A DNA stretch of 64,000 nt, taken from assembly GCF_024691275.1 (NCBI RefSeq), contig NZ_JAILNU010000030.1:1-64000 (forward strand), given 5' to 3'. The number at the start of each line of letters is the position of its first letter. Position 1 is the stretch's first letter. This document shows, one piece after another, positions 19,490 through 27,958 of this stretch. The notes beneath the pieces were generated by a model. It worked only from the letters and a program-made list of their open reading frames with translations, was not told the origin of the DNA and did not search any database. The DNA is from Ruminococcus sp. (GTDB taxonomy: Bacteria; Bacillota; Clostridia; Oscillospirales; Ruminococcaceae). The position numbers and the translations under genes are program-made.

Positions 19490-20071
19490 TTATAAAGTGT
19501 ATCTGAGAGCCTTGCTGTTTAGCTCCACGAACTGCGGTTTTACGGTCTTTTTCATGGTTGCCTCGATGTCGTCCACGGAGAACGGCAGAACGTCATTGCG
19601 CACGGAAGCTCCCAGCATTATCATGTTGAGGACCTTCGGCGAGCCTATCTCCTCGCAGGCTTTTGTGCCGTCAACGAGAAGAACGTTCTTGACATTGCGC
19701 TGCAAATACTCTATCATTTCGTTTCCCGTGTAGTCGGAACCGCTGAGAGTAGCTGTTACAGGCATGATAGGGTGGGTATTGACTACCACCTGACCGCCGT
19801 CTTTGAGGTAAGGCAGCATACGAACTGCCTCGGCAGGCTCGAAGCCGATGATTATATCCGCAGTCTTTTCGGGAAACATCGGGCAGTAGAGGTCATCGCC
19901 AAGTCTGAGGAAGCTGAAAACGCTTCCGCCCTTCTGAGCCATACCGATAGTTTCGGCGCTCATAACGGGTATATCGTGCTCCATAGCAGTTGCAGCGATA
20001 AGCTTCGATGTGAGGACGATACCCTGACCACCTACGCCGCATATAAGGATATTACTCTGCATCTTTGCCAC
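19490..20071 (-). CDS. iorB: Indolepyruvate oxidoreductase subunit beta
   Basis: ILICGVGGQGIVLTSKLIA, MSAETIGMAQKGGSVFSFLR. Confidence 0.93.
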   Translation of the reverse strand: MAKMQSNILICGVGGQGIVLTSKLIAATAMEHDIPVMSAETIGMAQKGGSVFSFLRLGDDLYCPMFPEKTADIIIGFEPAEAVRMLPYLKDGGQVVVNTHPIMPVTATLSGSDYTGNEMIEYLQRNVKNVLLVDGTKACEEIGSPKVLNMIMLGASVRNDVLPFSVDDIEATMKKTVKPQFVELNSKALRYTL

Positions 20072-21869
20072 CTCCTATTGCTCCGAAAGGACATACCTGC
20101 GAACAGAGTCCGCAGCCTGTACAGAGGGAATTTTCTATAGTTACCTTGCCGTTGCTGAGAACTATTCCGGGACAGCCCAGCGACTTTATGCACTTCTTGC
20201 ATGAGGTACACTTTGCGCTGTCGATGACAGCAGGCTTTCCGCTCTTGATAATGACAGCACACGGCGACTTGAATACGATAGCCTTCACGCCCTTTTCGGC
20301 AGCCACGCGCTTGACAGTCTCAACAGAAGTTTTCAGGTCGAGGGGGTTCACAGTCTCAACAGTCTTTACGCCCACGCCCTTGAGGACTTCCTGTATGCTC
20401 ACCTTTTCAACGACCTCGCCCATCATGGTACGGCCTGTACCGGGGTGCGGCTGATGACCTGTCATGGCAGTTGTGGAGTTATCGAGAACTACCAGCGTCA
20501 TATCTGCCTGATTGTACACGGCGTTCACAGCTCCTGTGATAGCGGAAGCGAAGAATGTGGAGTCGCCCACGAATGCGAAGCAGTTTGTATCAGGCTCTAT
20601 CTTGCCGATGCCCTGTGTTATGTTCACGCCTGCGCCCATGCAGAGGCAGGTGTCTACCATATCGAGAGGCATAGCGTTACCGAGAGTGTAACAGCCGATA
20701 TCTCCGCAGAAAACGGACTTCTTGCCCTTCATAGCTTCCTTTACCGCATAGAATGAAGCTCTGTGCGGACAGCCTGCGCAAAGCACGGGAGGTCTTACAG
20801 GGAGCGGCGGCGGAGTTTCGGTCTCAGGAGCGGAAGGCTTCTCCCAGCCCATGAAATCGGCAATATTTCCTGCCACAGAAGCACAGGTGTTCTCGCCTGC
20901 GGTCTTTACATTGTGGCTGAGCTTGCCCAGTATCTTTGTATTGAGGTGATACTTTCCGCAGATGTAAGTGAGTTCGCGTTCGATTATGGGGTCGAGCTCC
21001 TCGATACAGAGCACCTCGTCCAGTCCTTCGAGGAATTTCAGTGCAGCCTGTTCAGGGAACGGGAATGGTGTTGACACTTTGAACAGCTTAGGAGCGTCCT
21101 TTCCGCGGAGAGCCTCCATAGTGTATGTGTAGCTTATACCGTGAGTAGCGATACCCTTGCGGCAGCTCTTATCGGCAGCATCTGTGATGATATTGCGCTT
21201 GTAGTCCGAAAATACCTGCGATAGTTCCACATTGCGCTCCTCGATGTGGATATGCGCATTGTAGGAAAGCCGTGGGAATATTACCCATTTTGAGGAGTCC
21301 TTCACAAAGCCCTCGGGCTTGTTTATCTTGTATTCGTTCTCGTCCTTGACTTCGATGGAAGCGTAGCCGTGACAGACTCTTGTGGTAGGTCTGAAAAGCA
21401 CGGGAGTATGGTACTTCTCGGAATACTCAAAGGCTTCCTGTATCATGTCATAGGCTTCCTGAACCGATGACGGGTCGAAGCACGGGAGCTTTGAGAATGA
21501 AGCAAAATGGCGTGTATCCTGTTCGGTCTGAGATGATATCGGACCCGGATCGTCGGCAACGAGTATTACCATGCCGCCCTTTACGCCGATATAGGCAAGG
21601 CTCATGAGTGGGTCGGAAGCCACATTCAGACCCACCTGCTTCATGGTGACCATTGAACGTGCGCCGCTGTATGCTGCACCTGCGCCGAGTTCGAGAGCGG
21701 CTTTTTCATTTACCGACCACTCGACGTATATTGAGCCGTCGTTGACTTTTGCAGTAGTTTCGAGCACCTCTGTCGATGGTGTTCCGGGATAGCCTGAAAC
21801 GAGATTCAGACCTGCCGCCACAGCTCCCCTTGCTATTGCGGCATTACCCATTAAAAATTCCTTATGCAT
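20052..21869 (-). CDS. iorA: Indolepyruvate ferredoxin oxidoreductase subunit alpha
   Basis: GNAAIARGAVAAGLNLVSGYPGTPSTE; TPP motif GDSTFFASA...; C-terminal 2x[4Fe-4S] CTSCKKCIKSLGC / CTGCGLCSQVCP; overlaps iorB by 20 nt. Confidence 0.95.
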   Translation of the reverse strand: MHKEFLMGNAAIARGAVAAGLNLVSGYPGTPSTEVLETTAKVNDGSIYVEWSVNEKAALELGAGAAYSGARSMVTMKQVGLNVASDPLMSLAYIGVKGGMVILVADDPGPISSQTEQDTRHFASFSKLPCFDPSSVQEAYDMIQEAFEYSEKYHTPVLFRPTTRVCHGYASIEVKDENEYKINKPEGFVKDSSKWVIFPRLSYNAHIHIEERNVELSQVFSDYKRNIITDAADKSCRKGIATHGISYTYTMEALRGKDAPKLFKVSTPFPFPEQAALKFLEGLDEVLCIEELDPIIERELTYICGKYHLNTKILGKLSHNVKTAGENTCASVAGNIADFMGWEKPSAPETETPPPLPVRPPVLCAGCPHRASFYAVKEAMKGKKSVFCGDIGCYTLGNAMPLDMVDTCLCMGAGVNITQGIGKIEPDTNCFAFVGDSTFFASAITGAVNAVYNQADMTLVVLDNSTTAMTGHQPHPGTGRTMMGEVVEKVSIQEVLKGVGVKTVETVNPLDLKTSVETVKRVAAEKGVKAIVFKSPCAVIIKSGKPAVIDSAKCTSCKKCIKSLGCPGIVLSNGKVTIENSLCTGCGLCSQVCPFGAIGGGKDAE

Positions 21870-22030
21870 AATATCTCTCCTTTTTATCGTACCTTACGGG
21901 AAGGTATCAGTTTTCTGATACAGGTACGAGCTGATATGATCCATACATAAAATAATTATATCACCACGGATACGCATTGTCAAAGGGAAATGAACAAAAT
22001 GCGTAAAATTTAGCCCATAGCCTTTAGTAA

Positions 22031-22056
22031 TGCAGGGACGCATGAGCGCGTCCGCG
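22031..22056 (+). repeat. REP-like palindrome
   Basis: TGCAGGGACGCATGAGCGCGTCCGCG. Confidence 0.6.
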
Positions 22057-22098
22057 AATAAAAATACAACGATGCTGTTTGGAAATATGGGCATGAAT

Positions 22099-22126
22099 AA
22101 AAAAGGACTGCAAAAGCAGTCCTTTG
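22099..22126 (-). terminator. Terminator-like hairpin
   Basis: AAAAAGGACTGCAAAAGCAGTCCTTTG. Confidence 0.75.
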
Positions 22127-22128
22127 TA

Positions 22129-23052
22129 TCATGTAGAAGGTTCTTCTTCGGTGGGATCGAGGAGAATATTCTCATCGGGAATATCCTCGGCAGCCGAAGT
22201 GAAGTCGTAATCTGTGAATTTATCCACTTTTTTCAGCTTTATGACAAGACCTGCCTCGTCGTCGATAATGAGTGAGTCCCCGTCGTGCTTGATAACGAAT
22301 CCTTCGTAGTCGCTCCACATATAGAGCTGTTCCTTTTTCTCGGGTTCCCATTCGTAGTCCTGAGGTTCGCCGAACACGTTCATAGTTGAAGTGCGGTCGT
22401 TTTTGAGCTCAAGGCAGAACGAGACATTTACAGGGTAAACTCCCAGAGTATCGGTATAGGTTACGCCGTCGGAGGTCACTTCATAGGACTCCCACTTGCC
22501 CATGAATTTGCTGAAATCAGCCTTATCGAGCCCTGCCTCTGTAGTTTTTTGCGGAGTTGAGAACTCTGACTGCGGCGTGAGGAATATCTGGGTATCCTCG
22601 TCGATATCGGCGTATGTCATTACCATTTGTCCGCGTTCGAGAATGCAGTCATACGGGTCATCGGGGTTGCGCAGGTGCAGTGTATCCACGCCGTCCTCGT
22701 TGGTGATATCCCACGTATAGTCGTAAGAATGTTCCTTGCCGTGGGGGTTCAGTGCAACTATCATAGTTGCGGTATGGTCATCGAATATTTCTACCTTTGC
22801 AACTGCACTGAGCGGGTAGCCTGCATATTCAGTCTCGTACTCCTTGCCGAAGACGATGGCTTTGTAAGCCTCCCACTTTCCAAGGAAATGCTTGCCTGAG
22901 TTATCGGCTTGCGTAGTAGGTTCGGGGGGAGCCGAAGTAGTTGTATTGACTGTAGTATTTTCGGGCTTTTTAGTGTTTTTCTTGGTGTTGCAGCCTGACA
23001 GGCAGCTTGTTAAGATAGCAGCCGCCGTACAAAAAGTAAATAATTTTCTCAT
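22129..23052 (-). CDS. Lipoprotein with two GKWE-type (lipocalin-like) repeats
   Basis: LTSCLSGCN lipobox; two domains beginning LGKWEAYKA and MGKWESYEV; ends LKKVDKFT. Confidence 0.7.
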   Translation of the reverse strand: MRKLFTFCTAAAILTSCLSGCNTKKNTKKPENTTVNTTTSAPPEPTTQADNSGKHFLGKWEAYKAIVFGKEYETEYAGYPLSAVAKVEIFDDHTATMIVALNPHGKEHSYDYTWDITNEDGVDTLHLRNPDDPYDCILERGQMVMTYADIDEDTQIFLTPQSEFSTPQKTTEAGLDKADFSKFMGKWESYEVTSDGVTYTDTLGVYPVNVSFCLELKNDRTSTMNVFGEPQDYEWEPEKKEQLYMWSDYEGFVIKHDGDSLIIDDEAGLVIKLKKVDKFTDYDFTSAAEDIPDENILLDPTEEEPST

Positions 23053-23065
23053 AACCGCTCCTTAA

Positions 23066-23548
23066 TCAGTTATTGATGCCGAAGTTTTGTATAGCGCTTG
23101 CGGCACTGTTGAGCAAAGCAGGGTCTATCTGTGTAAATTCATCGACTTTTTTGAGGTATATTGCAGAGCCGCCCTCCTCGATGACCAGCATATCATCGCG
23201 GTAATTGAGGTTCATGGTCTGGGTAGCTTCCTTGCCTGAAATGTCAGTGACTTTGAATTCTATCCTGTTTTTCTCTGTTTCTTTCCATGTAATGTCCATG
23301 TTTGATTTTGCGTTCTGAATGATATTGTTATCGACAGCCGAACGCCATTTGACTTTGCCGTCGTCCGTTACTTCAAATCTGAAAAGGGCAGACAGCGGCA
23401 CGCCCATTACCGCAGTTGAGCTTTCGCCGCCCAGGTTCATGCTGTCGGCTTCCCATTTTCCGATATACTTAGGATCGCGCTTGCCGCAGCCGACGATGCA
23501 CAAAGTCAGCATAACAGCTGCGATCATAAGTGAAAGTATCCTTCTCAT
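23066..23548 (-). CDS. Single-domain GKWE (lipocalin-like) lipoprotein
   Basis: LTLCIVGCGK lipobox; IGKWEADSMNLGGESSTAVMGVPLSALFRFEV; YLKKVDEFT. Confidence 0.7.
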   Translation of the reverse strand: MRRILSLMIAAVMLTLCIVGCGKRDPKYIGKWEADSMNLGGESSTAVMGVPLSALFRFEVTDDGKVKWRSAVDNNIIQNAKSNMDITWKETEKNRIEFKVTDISGKEATQTMNLNYRDDMLVIEEGGSAIYLKKVDEFTQIDPALLNSAASAIQNFGINN

Positions 23549-23563
23549 TTAGTTATCTCCTTT

Positions 23564-24004
23564 TTATTCTGCTTTTTCGGTAAACGCAGCTACTTTGACG
23601 ATATGGGTCTCGCGCTTGCCGTTCACGTATACCAGATCACAGCCGATGAAATCGTAGCTTTCGGTGAGTTCTCCCATATCCTCGTACAGTATCTTAACGC
23701 CGCCGAGTGGGGTGATCGTCCATCTTATGGTCTGTTTATTACCGTTGGCATCGTAATAAAGACCCGTTCCGTTTTCGTCGAAAAGGTATCTTTTGTAAAC
23801 TTTTTCGATCTCGTTCCCGTCGAGCATTTCGTAGGAAGTTTCCCATTTTCCTGTGACTTCCTCGATTATCTCGTCGGTGGATTTATTGCTGAATGCTTCG
23901 GCGGAGGCTTTTACACCGCTGTTTGAAACGGGGTGGCTTCCGCATGAGGCGGAACAGCACAGCAGAGCAGCAGCTGCTGCGGTGATGCAAATAAGCTTTT
24001 TCAT
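23564..24004 (-). CDS. Single-domain GKWE-type lipoprotein
   Basis: MKKLICITAAAAALLCCSASCGS; VTGKWETSYEMLDG; the ORF-track start is too far upstream. Confidence 0.7.
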   Translation of the reverse strand: MKKLICITAAAAALLCCSASCGSHPVSNSGVKASAEAFSNKSTDEIIEEVTGKWETSYEMLDGNEIEKVYKRYLFDENGTGLYYDANGNKQTIRWTITPLGGVKILYEDMGELTESYDFIGCDLVYVNGKRETHIVKVAAFTEKAE

Positions 24005-24171
24005 AATGTCTGTCTCCCTTCGGTATAAAGGTATTATACCGCATAAAACGCTGTATGTAAAGTATTTTTTGAGAAAAATGGCTGTAACAGTAAGTGTTCC
24101 GTAATATTTTATCAAAAAGCAATGCTGTATGCAGGGACGGCAGCTCATACGCTCTCTTATTCCCAATCAAA

Positions 24172-24214
24172 ACAGCCGCCGCCCTCAGGCTATAGGCTAA
24201 GGGCTGACGGCTGA
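24172..24214 (-). terminator. Long hairpin downstream of thrS
   Basis: CAGCCG..GCCCT..TATA..AGGGC..CGGCTG inverted repeat. Confidence 0.5.
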
Positions 24215-24237
24215 TGACTTGATCGGGCTGGAACCGA

Positions 24238-26184
24238 TTATTTTACTTTCTTTGCGATATCGTCAAGAAGCTTGCCGATGAGGTCGTTCTGGCTCATAGA
24301 ACCAAGATCGCCTTCACGTCTTGAAGATACTGAAACAGTACCGCTCTCGACTTCCTTATCACCGACAGTTACCCATACAGGGAGCTTTTCAAGTCGTGCG
24401 TCACGAACCTTCTTGCCCACCTTTTCAGCTCTGTCGTCGATAGCTGCACGGATACCTGCTGCGTCAAGCTTAGCAAGAAGCTCGTTGCAGTAGTCAAGGT
24501 GACGGTCTGCAACAGGAACGATACGTACCTGCTCGGGAGCGATCCAGAGAGGAAGTGCGCCTGCATACTTCTCGATGAGGTATGCGAGAGTTCTCTCGTA
24601 GCAGCCCAGTGATGTTCTGTGAATGATGTAAGGAGTTTTCTTTGAACCGTCAACGTCAACGTACTCCATACCGAAACGCTGTGCGAGGAGCATATCTATC
24701 TGGATAGTAACGATAGTATCTTCCTTGCCGTAAACGTTCTTGTACTGGATATCCAGCTTAGGACCGTAGAATGCAGCCTCGTCGATACCGATAGTGTACT
24801 TTACTCCAAGGTGATCGAGGATCTTGCCCATTACTGCCTGAGCTTCGTCCCACTGTTCCTTAGTGCCCTCGTACTTGTTCTTCGGGTTTGCGGGATCCCA
24901 CTGTGAGAAGCGGAAAGTGCAGTCCTCGAGCATACCGACTGTTTCGAGCATATACTTAGCAAGCTCCAGACAGCCCTTGAACTCTTCTTCGAGCTGCTCG
25001 GGGCGGAGAATAAGGTGTCCTTCGGAGATAGTGAACTGACGAACACGGATAAGACCGTGCATCTCGCCTGAATCCTCCTTACGGAACAGAGTTGAAGTCT
25101 CGCCCAGACGCATAGGAAGATCACGGTAAGAACGCTGTCTGTTGAGGAATACCTGATACTGGAAAGGACAAGTCATAGGACGGAGAGCGAAACATTCCTT
25201 CTCCTCGTCGTATGGATCGCCCATAACGAACATACCGTCGAGGTAGTGATCCCAGTGACCTGATATCTTGAAGAATTCTCTCTTAGCGAATAAAGGTGTC
25301 TTTGTGAGGAGATAGCCGCGCTTCTGCTCAACGTCCTCAACCCAGCGCTGGAGGAGCTGAACGACTCTTGCGCCCTTTGGAAGAAGTACAGGGAGACCCT
25401 GACCGATAACGTCAACAGTTGTGAAGTACTCCAGCTCACGTCCGAGCTTGTTGTGGTCGCGGAGCTTAGCTTCCTCACGCTGTTTGAGGTCAGCTTCGAG
25501 GTCAGCAGCCTTCGGATAAGCTGTAGCGTAAACACGGCTGAGCATCTTGTTCTTCTCGCTGCCGCGCCAGTAAGCACCTGTACATGAGATGAGCTTGAAT
25601 GCCTTTACGGGAGCAGTTGTCATAAGGTGAGGGCCTGCGCAGAGGTCGATGAACTCGCCCTGCTTGTAGAACGAGATAGGCTCGCCCTTGTCAGCGTGTT
25701 CCTCGCAGAGCTCTACCTTGTAAGGTTCGTCCATTTCCTTGAGCTTAGCGATAGCGTCAGCAGGAGAGAGCTCGAACTTTTCAAGCTCGATGCCTTCCTT
25801 GACGATCTTCTTCATTTCAGCCTCGATCTTTTCGAGCTCCTCGGGAGTGAAAGGCTTTTCGAGGTCAAAGTCGTAGTAGAAGCCATTGTCGATAGCAGGG
25901 CCGATAGCAAGTTTAGCAGCAGGGTAAAGTCTCTTTACAGCCTGTGCAAGGATATGTGAAGCTGTGTGCCAGAAGGTCTTCTTACCGTCGATAGAATCGA
26001 AAGTGCATACCTCGAACTGACAGTCGCTGTCGATAACAGTGCGGAGGTCTTTTACCTCTCCGTTGACTTTTACGCAGCAGGCAGCCTTGTAAAGTCCCAT
26101 ACCAATACCCTTGATGATCTCTGCGGCTGACTGAGCAGACTCGATCTCACGAACGCTGCCGTCAGGTAATGTTAATTTAATCAT
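24238..26184 (-). CDS. thrS: Threonyl-tRNA synthetase
   Basis: TGS domain, FWHTASHILAQAVKRLYP, GPAIDNGFYYDFD, RPMTCPFQYQVF, RMEYVDVDGSKKTPYIIHRTSLGCYER. Confidence 0.97.
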   Translation of the reverse strand: MIKLTLPDGSVREIESAQSAAEIIKGIGMGLYKAACCVKVNGEVKDLRTVIDSDCQFEVCTFDSIDGKKTFWHTASHILAQAVKRLYPAAKLAIGPAIDNGFYYDFDLEKPFTPEELEKIEAEMKKIVKEGIELEKFELSPADAIAKLKEMDEPYKVELCEEHADKGEPISFYKQGEFIDLCAGPHLMTTAPVKAFKLISCTGAYWRGSEKNKMLSRVYATAYPKAADLEADLKQREEAKLRDHNKLGRELEYFTTVDVIGQGLPVLLPKGARVVQLLQRWVEDVEQKRGYLLTKTPLFAKREFFKISGHWDHYLDGMFVMGDPYDEEKECFALRPMTCPFQYQVFLNRQRSYRDLPMRLGETSTLFRKEDSGEMHGLIRVRQFTISEGHLILRPEQLEEEFKGCLELAKYMLETVGMLEDCTFRFSQWDPANPKNKYEGTKEQWDEAQAVMGKILDHLGVKYTIGIDEAAFYGPKLDIQYKNVYGKEDTIVTIQIDMLLAQRFGMEYVDVDGSKKTPYIIHRTSLGCYERTLAYLIEKYAGALPLWIAPEQVRIVPVADRHLDYCNELLAKLDAAGIRAAIDDRAEKVGKKVRDARLEKLPVWVTVGDKEVESGTVSVSSRREGDLGSMSQNDLIGKLLDDIAKKVK

Positions 26185-26261
26185 AATGATCTCTCCTTTT
26201 TATTGATTCATAATTCATAATGCTTAATGCATAATTATTGTTTTGCATATGCGATGATATA

Positions 26262-26786
26262 CTATTCCTTGCAGAATAATTCATCGTTTTCCCAATTTAA
26301 AGGATTGTTTTCAATGTAATCCCAAATCGCGGCTAATTCCTTGTCATTGCGTATTATATGATCGTAATAATTTCGCTGCCAAGGTGAAAATCCCGATTCT
26401 TTGGTTACAAGGATTTTAAACGAACGTATCAGTTTAGGTAACGATCGTGTAGGGGGCGATGCCCACATCGCCCCGTTATTGGGTACATAATTATTTTCGA
26501 TTCTCAAAATAATATGAATGTGATCCGGCATTATCACATATTTTATTATTCCATTTATACTTACAATATATTTCCGAACAATTTGCCCGATTTCCGATAA
26601 TTCGTACGGTAATGATGTTGAAATATCATTTATTGGCGGGGCGATGTGGGCATCGCCCCCTACAGGTTTACTGTAATCCCAAAAATAATGCTGTTTATTA
26701 TGTGTACATATCGTTACGAAATACGCGCCGTTACGAGAATAATCGTATCCCGACAATCTGTGTTCTTTTCTTATTGGTCTGTCCAT
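26262..26786 (-). CDS. REP-associated tyrosine transposase (RAYT / Y1-Tnp, IS200-like)
   Basis: GAYFVTICTHN, YVIMPDHIHIIL (HUH-type HxH), SPWQRNYYDHIIR (catalytic Tyr region); start overlaps upstream stop as TAATG. Confidence 0.9.
   Translation of the reverse strand: MDRPIRKEHRLSGYDYSRNGAYFVTICTHNKQHYFWDYSKPVGGDAHIAPPINDISTSLPYELSEIGQIVRKYIVSINGIIKYVIMPDHIHIILRIENNYVPNNGAMWASPPTRSLPKLIRSFKILVTKESGFSPWQRNYYDHIIRNDKELAAIWDYIENNPLNWENDELFCKE
26449..26474 (+). repeat. GTAG-headed hairpin inside the RAYT CDS, copy 1
   Basis: GTAGGGGGCGATGCCCACATCGCCCC; exact reverse complement of 26638-26663. Confidence 0.9.
26638..26663 (-). repeat. GTAG-headed hairpin inside the RAYT CDS, copy 2 (inverted)
   Basis: GGGGCGATGTGGGCATCGCCCCCTAC. 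Confidence 0.9.
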
Positions 26787-27166
26787 TATTCGACCCAGCC
26801 GGTTATTTCAAATATATCCGCAAAAAGCTCGATATGGGCATCTCCTTTCATAAATCCGTCCGAAGTACCTGTATCGAAGCAGACAACGATATCCTCGCCG
26901 TCCATATCCACGTATACATTTGACAGCTTCAATATCTTAGCGAGAGCCTCTGCATCGCTGCCCTCATAAAAACCGTCGTCGATAAGTATACCTGCAACGG
27001 TACTCTTGCTGCTGTCGAGTTTAGCGAGCTTCTTTGCAATAACGGAGAGGTTCTTCATGATAGTATCCTCGCTCTCGGTATAAAACCGAACGGTAAGCTC
27101 CTCGTTCCATATTTTATACGGCAGCTCATAGGCTTCTTCACGCTCGTTGTACTTTATATTGCTCAA
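26786..27166 (-). CDS. Conserved-looking hypothetical protein, 126 aa
   Basis: Intact ORF in the operon, translationally coupled (TAATG) to the RAYT. Confidence 0.7.
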   Translation of the reverse strand: MSNIKYNEREEAYELPYKIWNEELTVRFYTESEDTIMKNLSVIAKKLAKLDSSKSTVAGILIDDGFYEGSDAEALAKILKLSNVYVDMDGEDIVVCFDTGTSDGFMKGDAHIELFADIFEITGWVE

Positions 27167-27201
27167 ACACTCACCTCCCTGCTTTTAAAAAGTCATATCT
27201 A

Positions 27202-27513
27202 TCAATAGAATTCGCCTTCGTCGCCCTGCATGACAGCTCCGAGAGCTTCGGCGAGAGGACGTAATATTTCGTCAACATCATCGTTGCGGCAGGCAACATC
27301 TATCATACCGTCATCGAGCATAAATATTGCATCACCATAGGAATACATATTATCCATATCCGTACTGAGCGTAAGACCTGTTCGGGGATCTGTTATCGGC
27401 GGCTGACTGAATTCCGAAACGCCGTCAACTGCGAGCAGTTCTTCGGGAGTTATCGGATCGTCTGCGCCGTCAGTCCATTCTGTACCTCTGAAAATATGCA
27501 ATGTGTAAGCCAT
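27202..27513 (-). CDS. Hypothetical protein, 103 aa
   Basis: AGGAGG-like RBS upstream of ATG 27513; IFRGTEWTDGADDPITPEEL...LAEALGAVMQGDEGEFY. Confidence 0.75.
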   Translation of the reverse strand: MAYTLHIFRGTEWTDGADDPITPEELLAVDGVSEFSQPPITDPRTGLTLSTDMDNMYSYGDAIFMLDDGMIDVACRNDDVDEILRPLAEALGAVMQGDEGEFY

Positions 27514-27530
27514 GATTTCCTCCTGAAAAC

Positions 27531-27775
27531 AAAAAAACCCTTATGCCTATAATTAGACACAAGGGACGATAGACTACCGTGGTTCCACCCTGATTCACAC
27601 GGAGTTTTCTCCGTATCTCAAGTGCTCTGTAACGGGAGCTCCCGACGCTTATTGGGCGCACTCAGAGGCGGTATGCCAGAACCCTGAACGCTGCTGCCTC
27701 GCACCGAATGGCAGCTCTCTGTGAACGTTACTGTCGGGAAAAAGCCTTCCTCATCGACGTTTTTGGAATATTGTA
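27531..27775 (-). promoter_or_regulatory. T-box leader with intrinsic terminator; specifier possibly ACC (Thr)
   Basis: Minus strand: CGATGAGGAAGG, AGAGAGCTGCC..GGTGCGAGGCAGCAG stem I features, GGCATACCGCCTCTGAG putative specifier region, AGGGTGGAACCACGGTA T-box, terminator CCCTTGTGTCTAATTATAGGCATAAGGGTTTTTTT. Confidence 0.93.
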
Positions 27776-27958
27776 CAATTATCTTAACACATATTCAGCG
27801 GTTTGTCAAGGGGGTATGACATAAAAGACAAAAAATTCCTTTTGCCGCTGTGAAAATCAACAGTTTGTTTAATAAACGTGAAAAACCACAATTTGACGGG
27901 TTGAAATCTATTTAAAAATGTGATATAATGTTATAAATATAGAGAGGAACTAACAGCT

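Noticed and set aside
26185-26261. Second T-box or riboswitch directly upstream of thrS
   Set aside because: Only AT-rich repeats (ATTCATAATTCATAATGCTTAATGCATAATT) are present; no AGGGTGG T-box motif or terminator.
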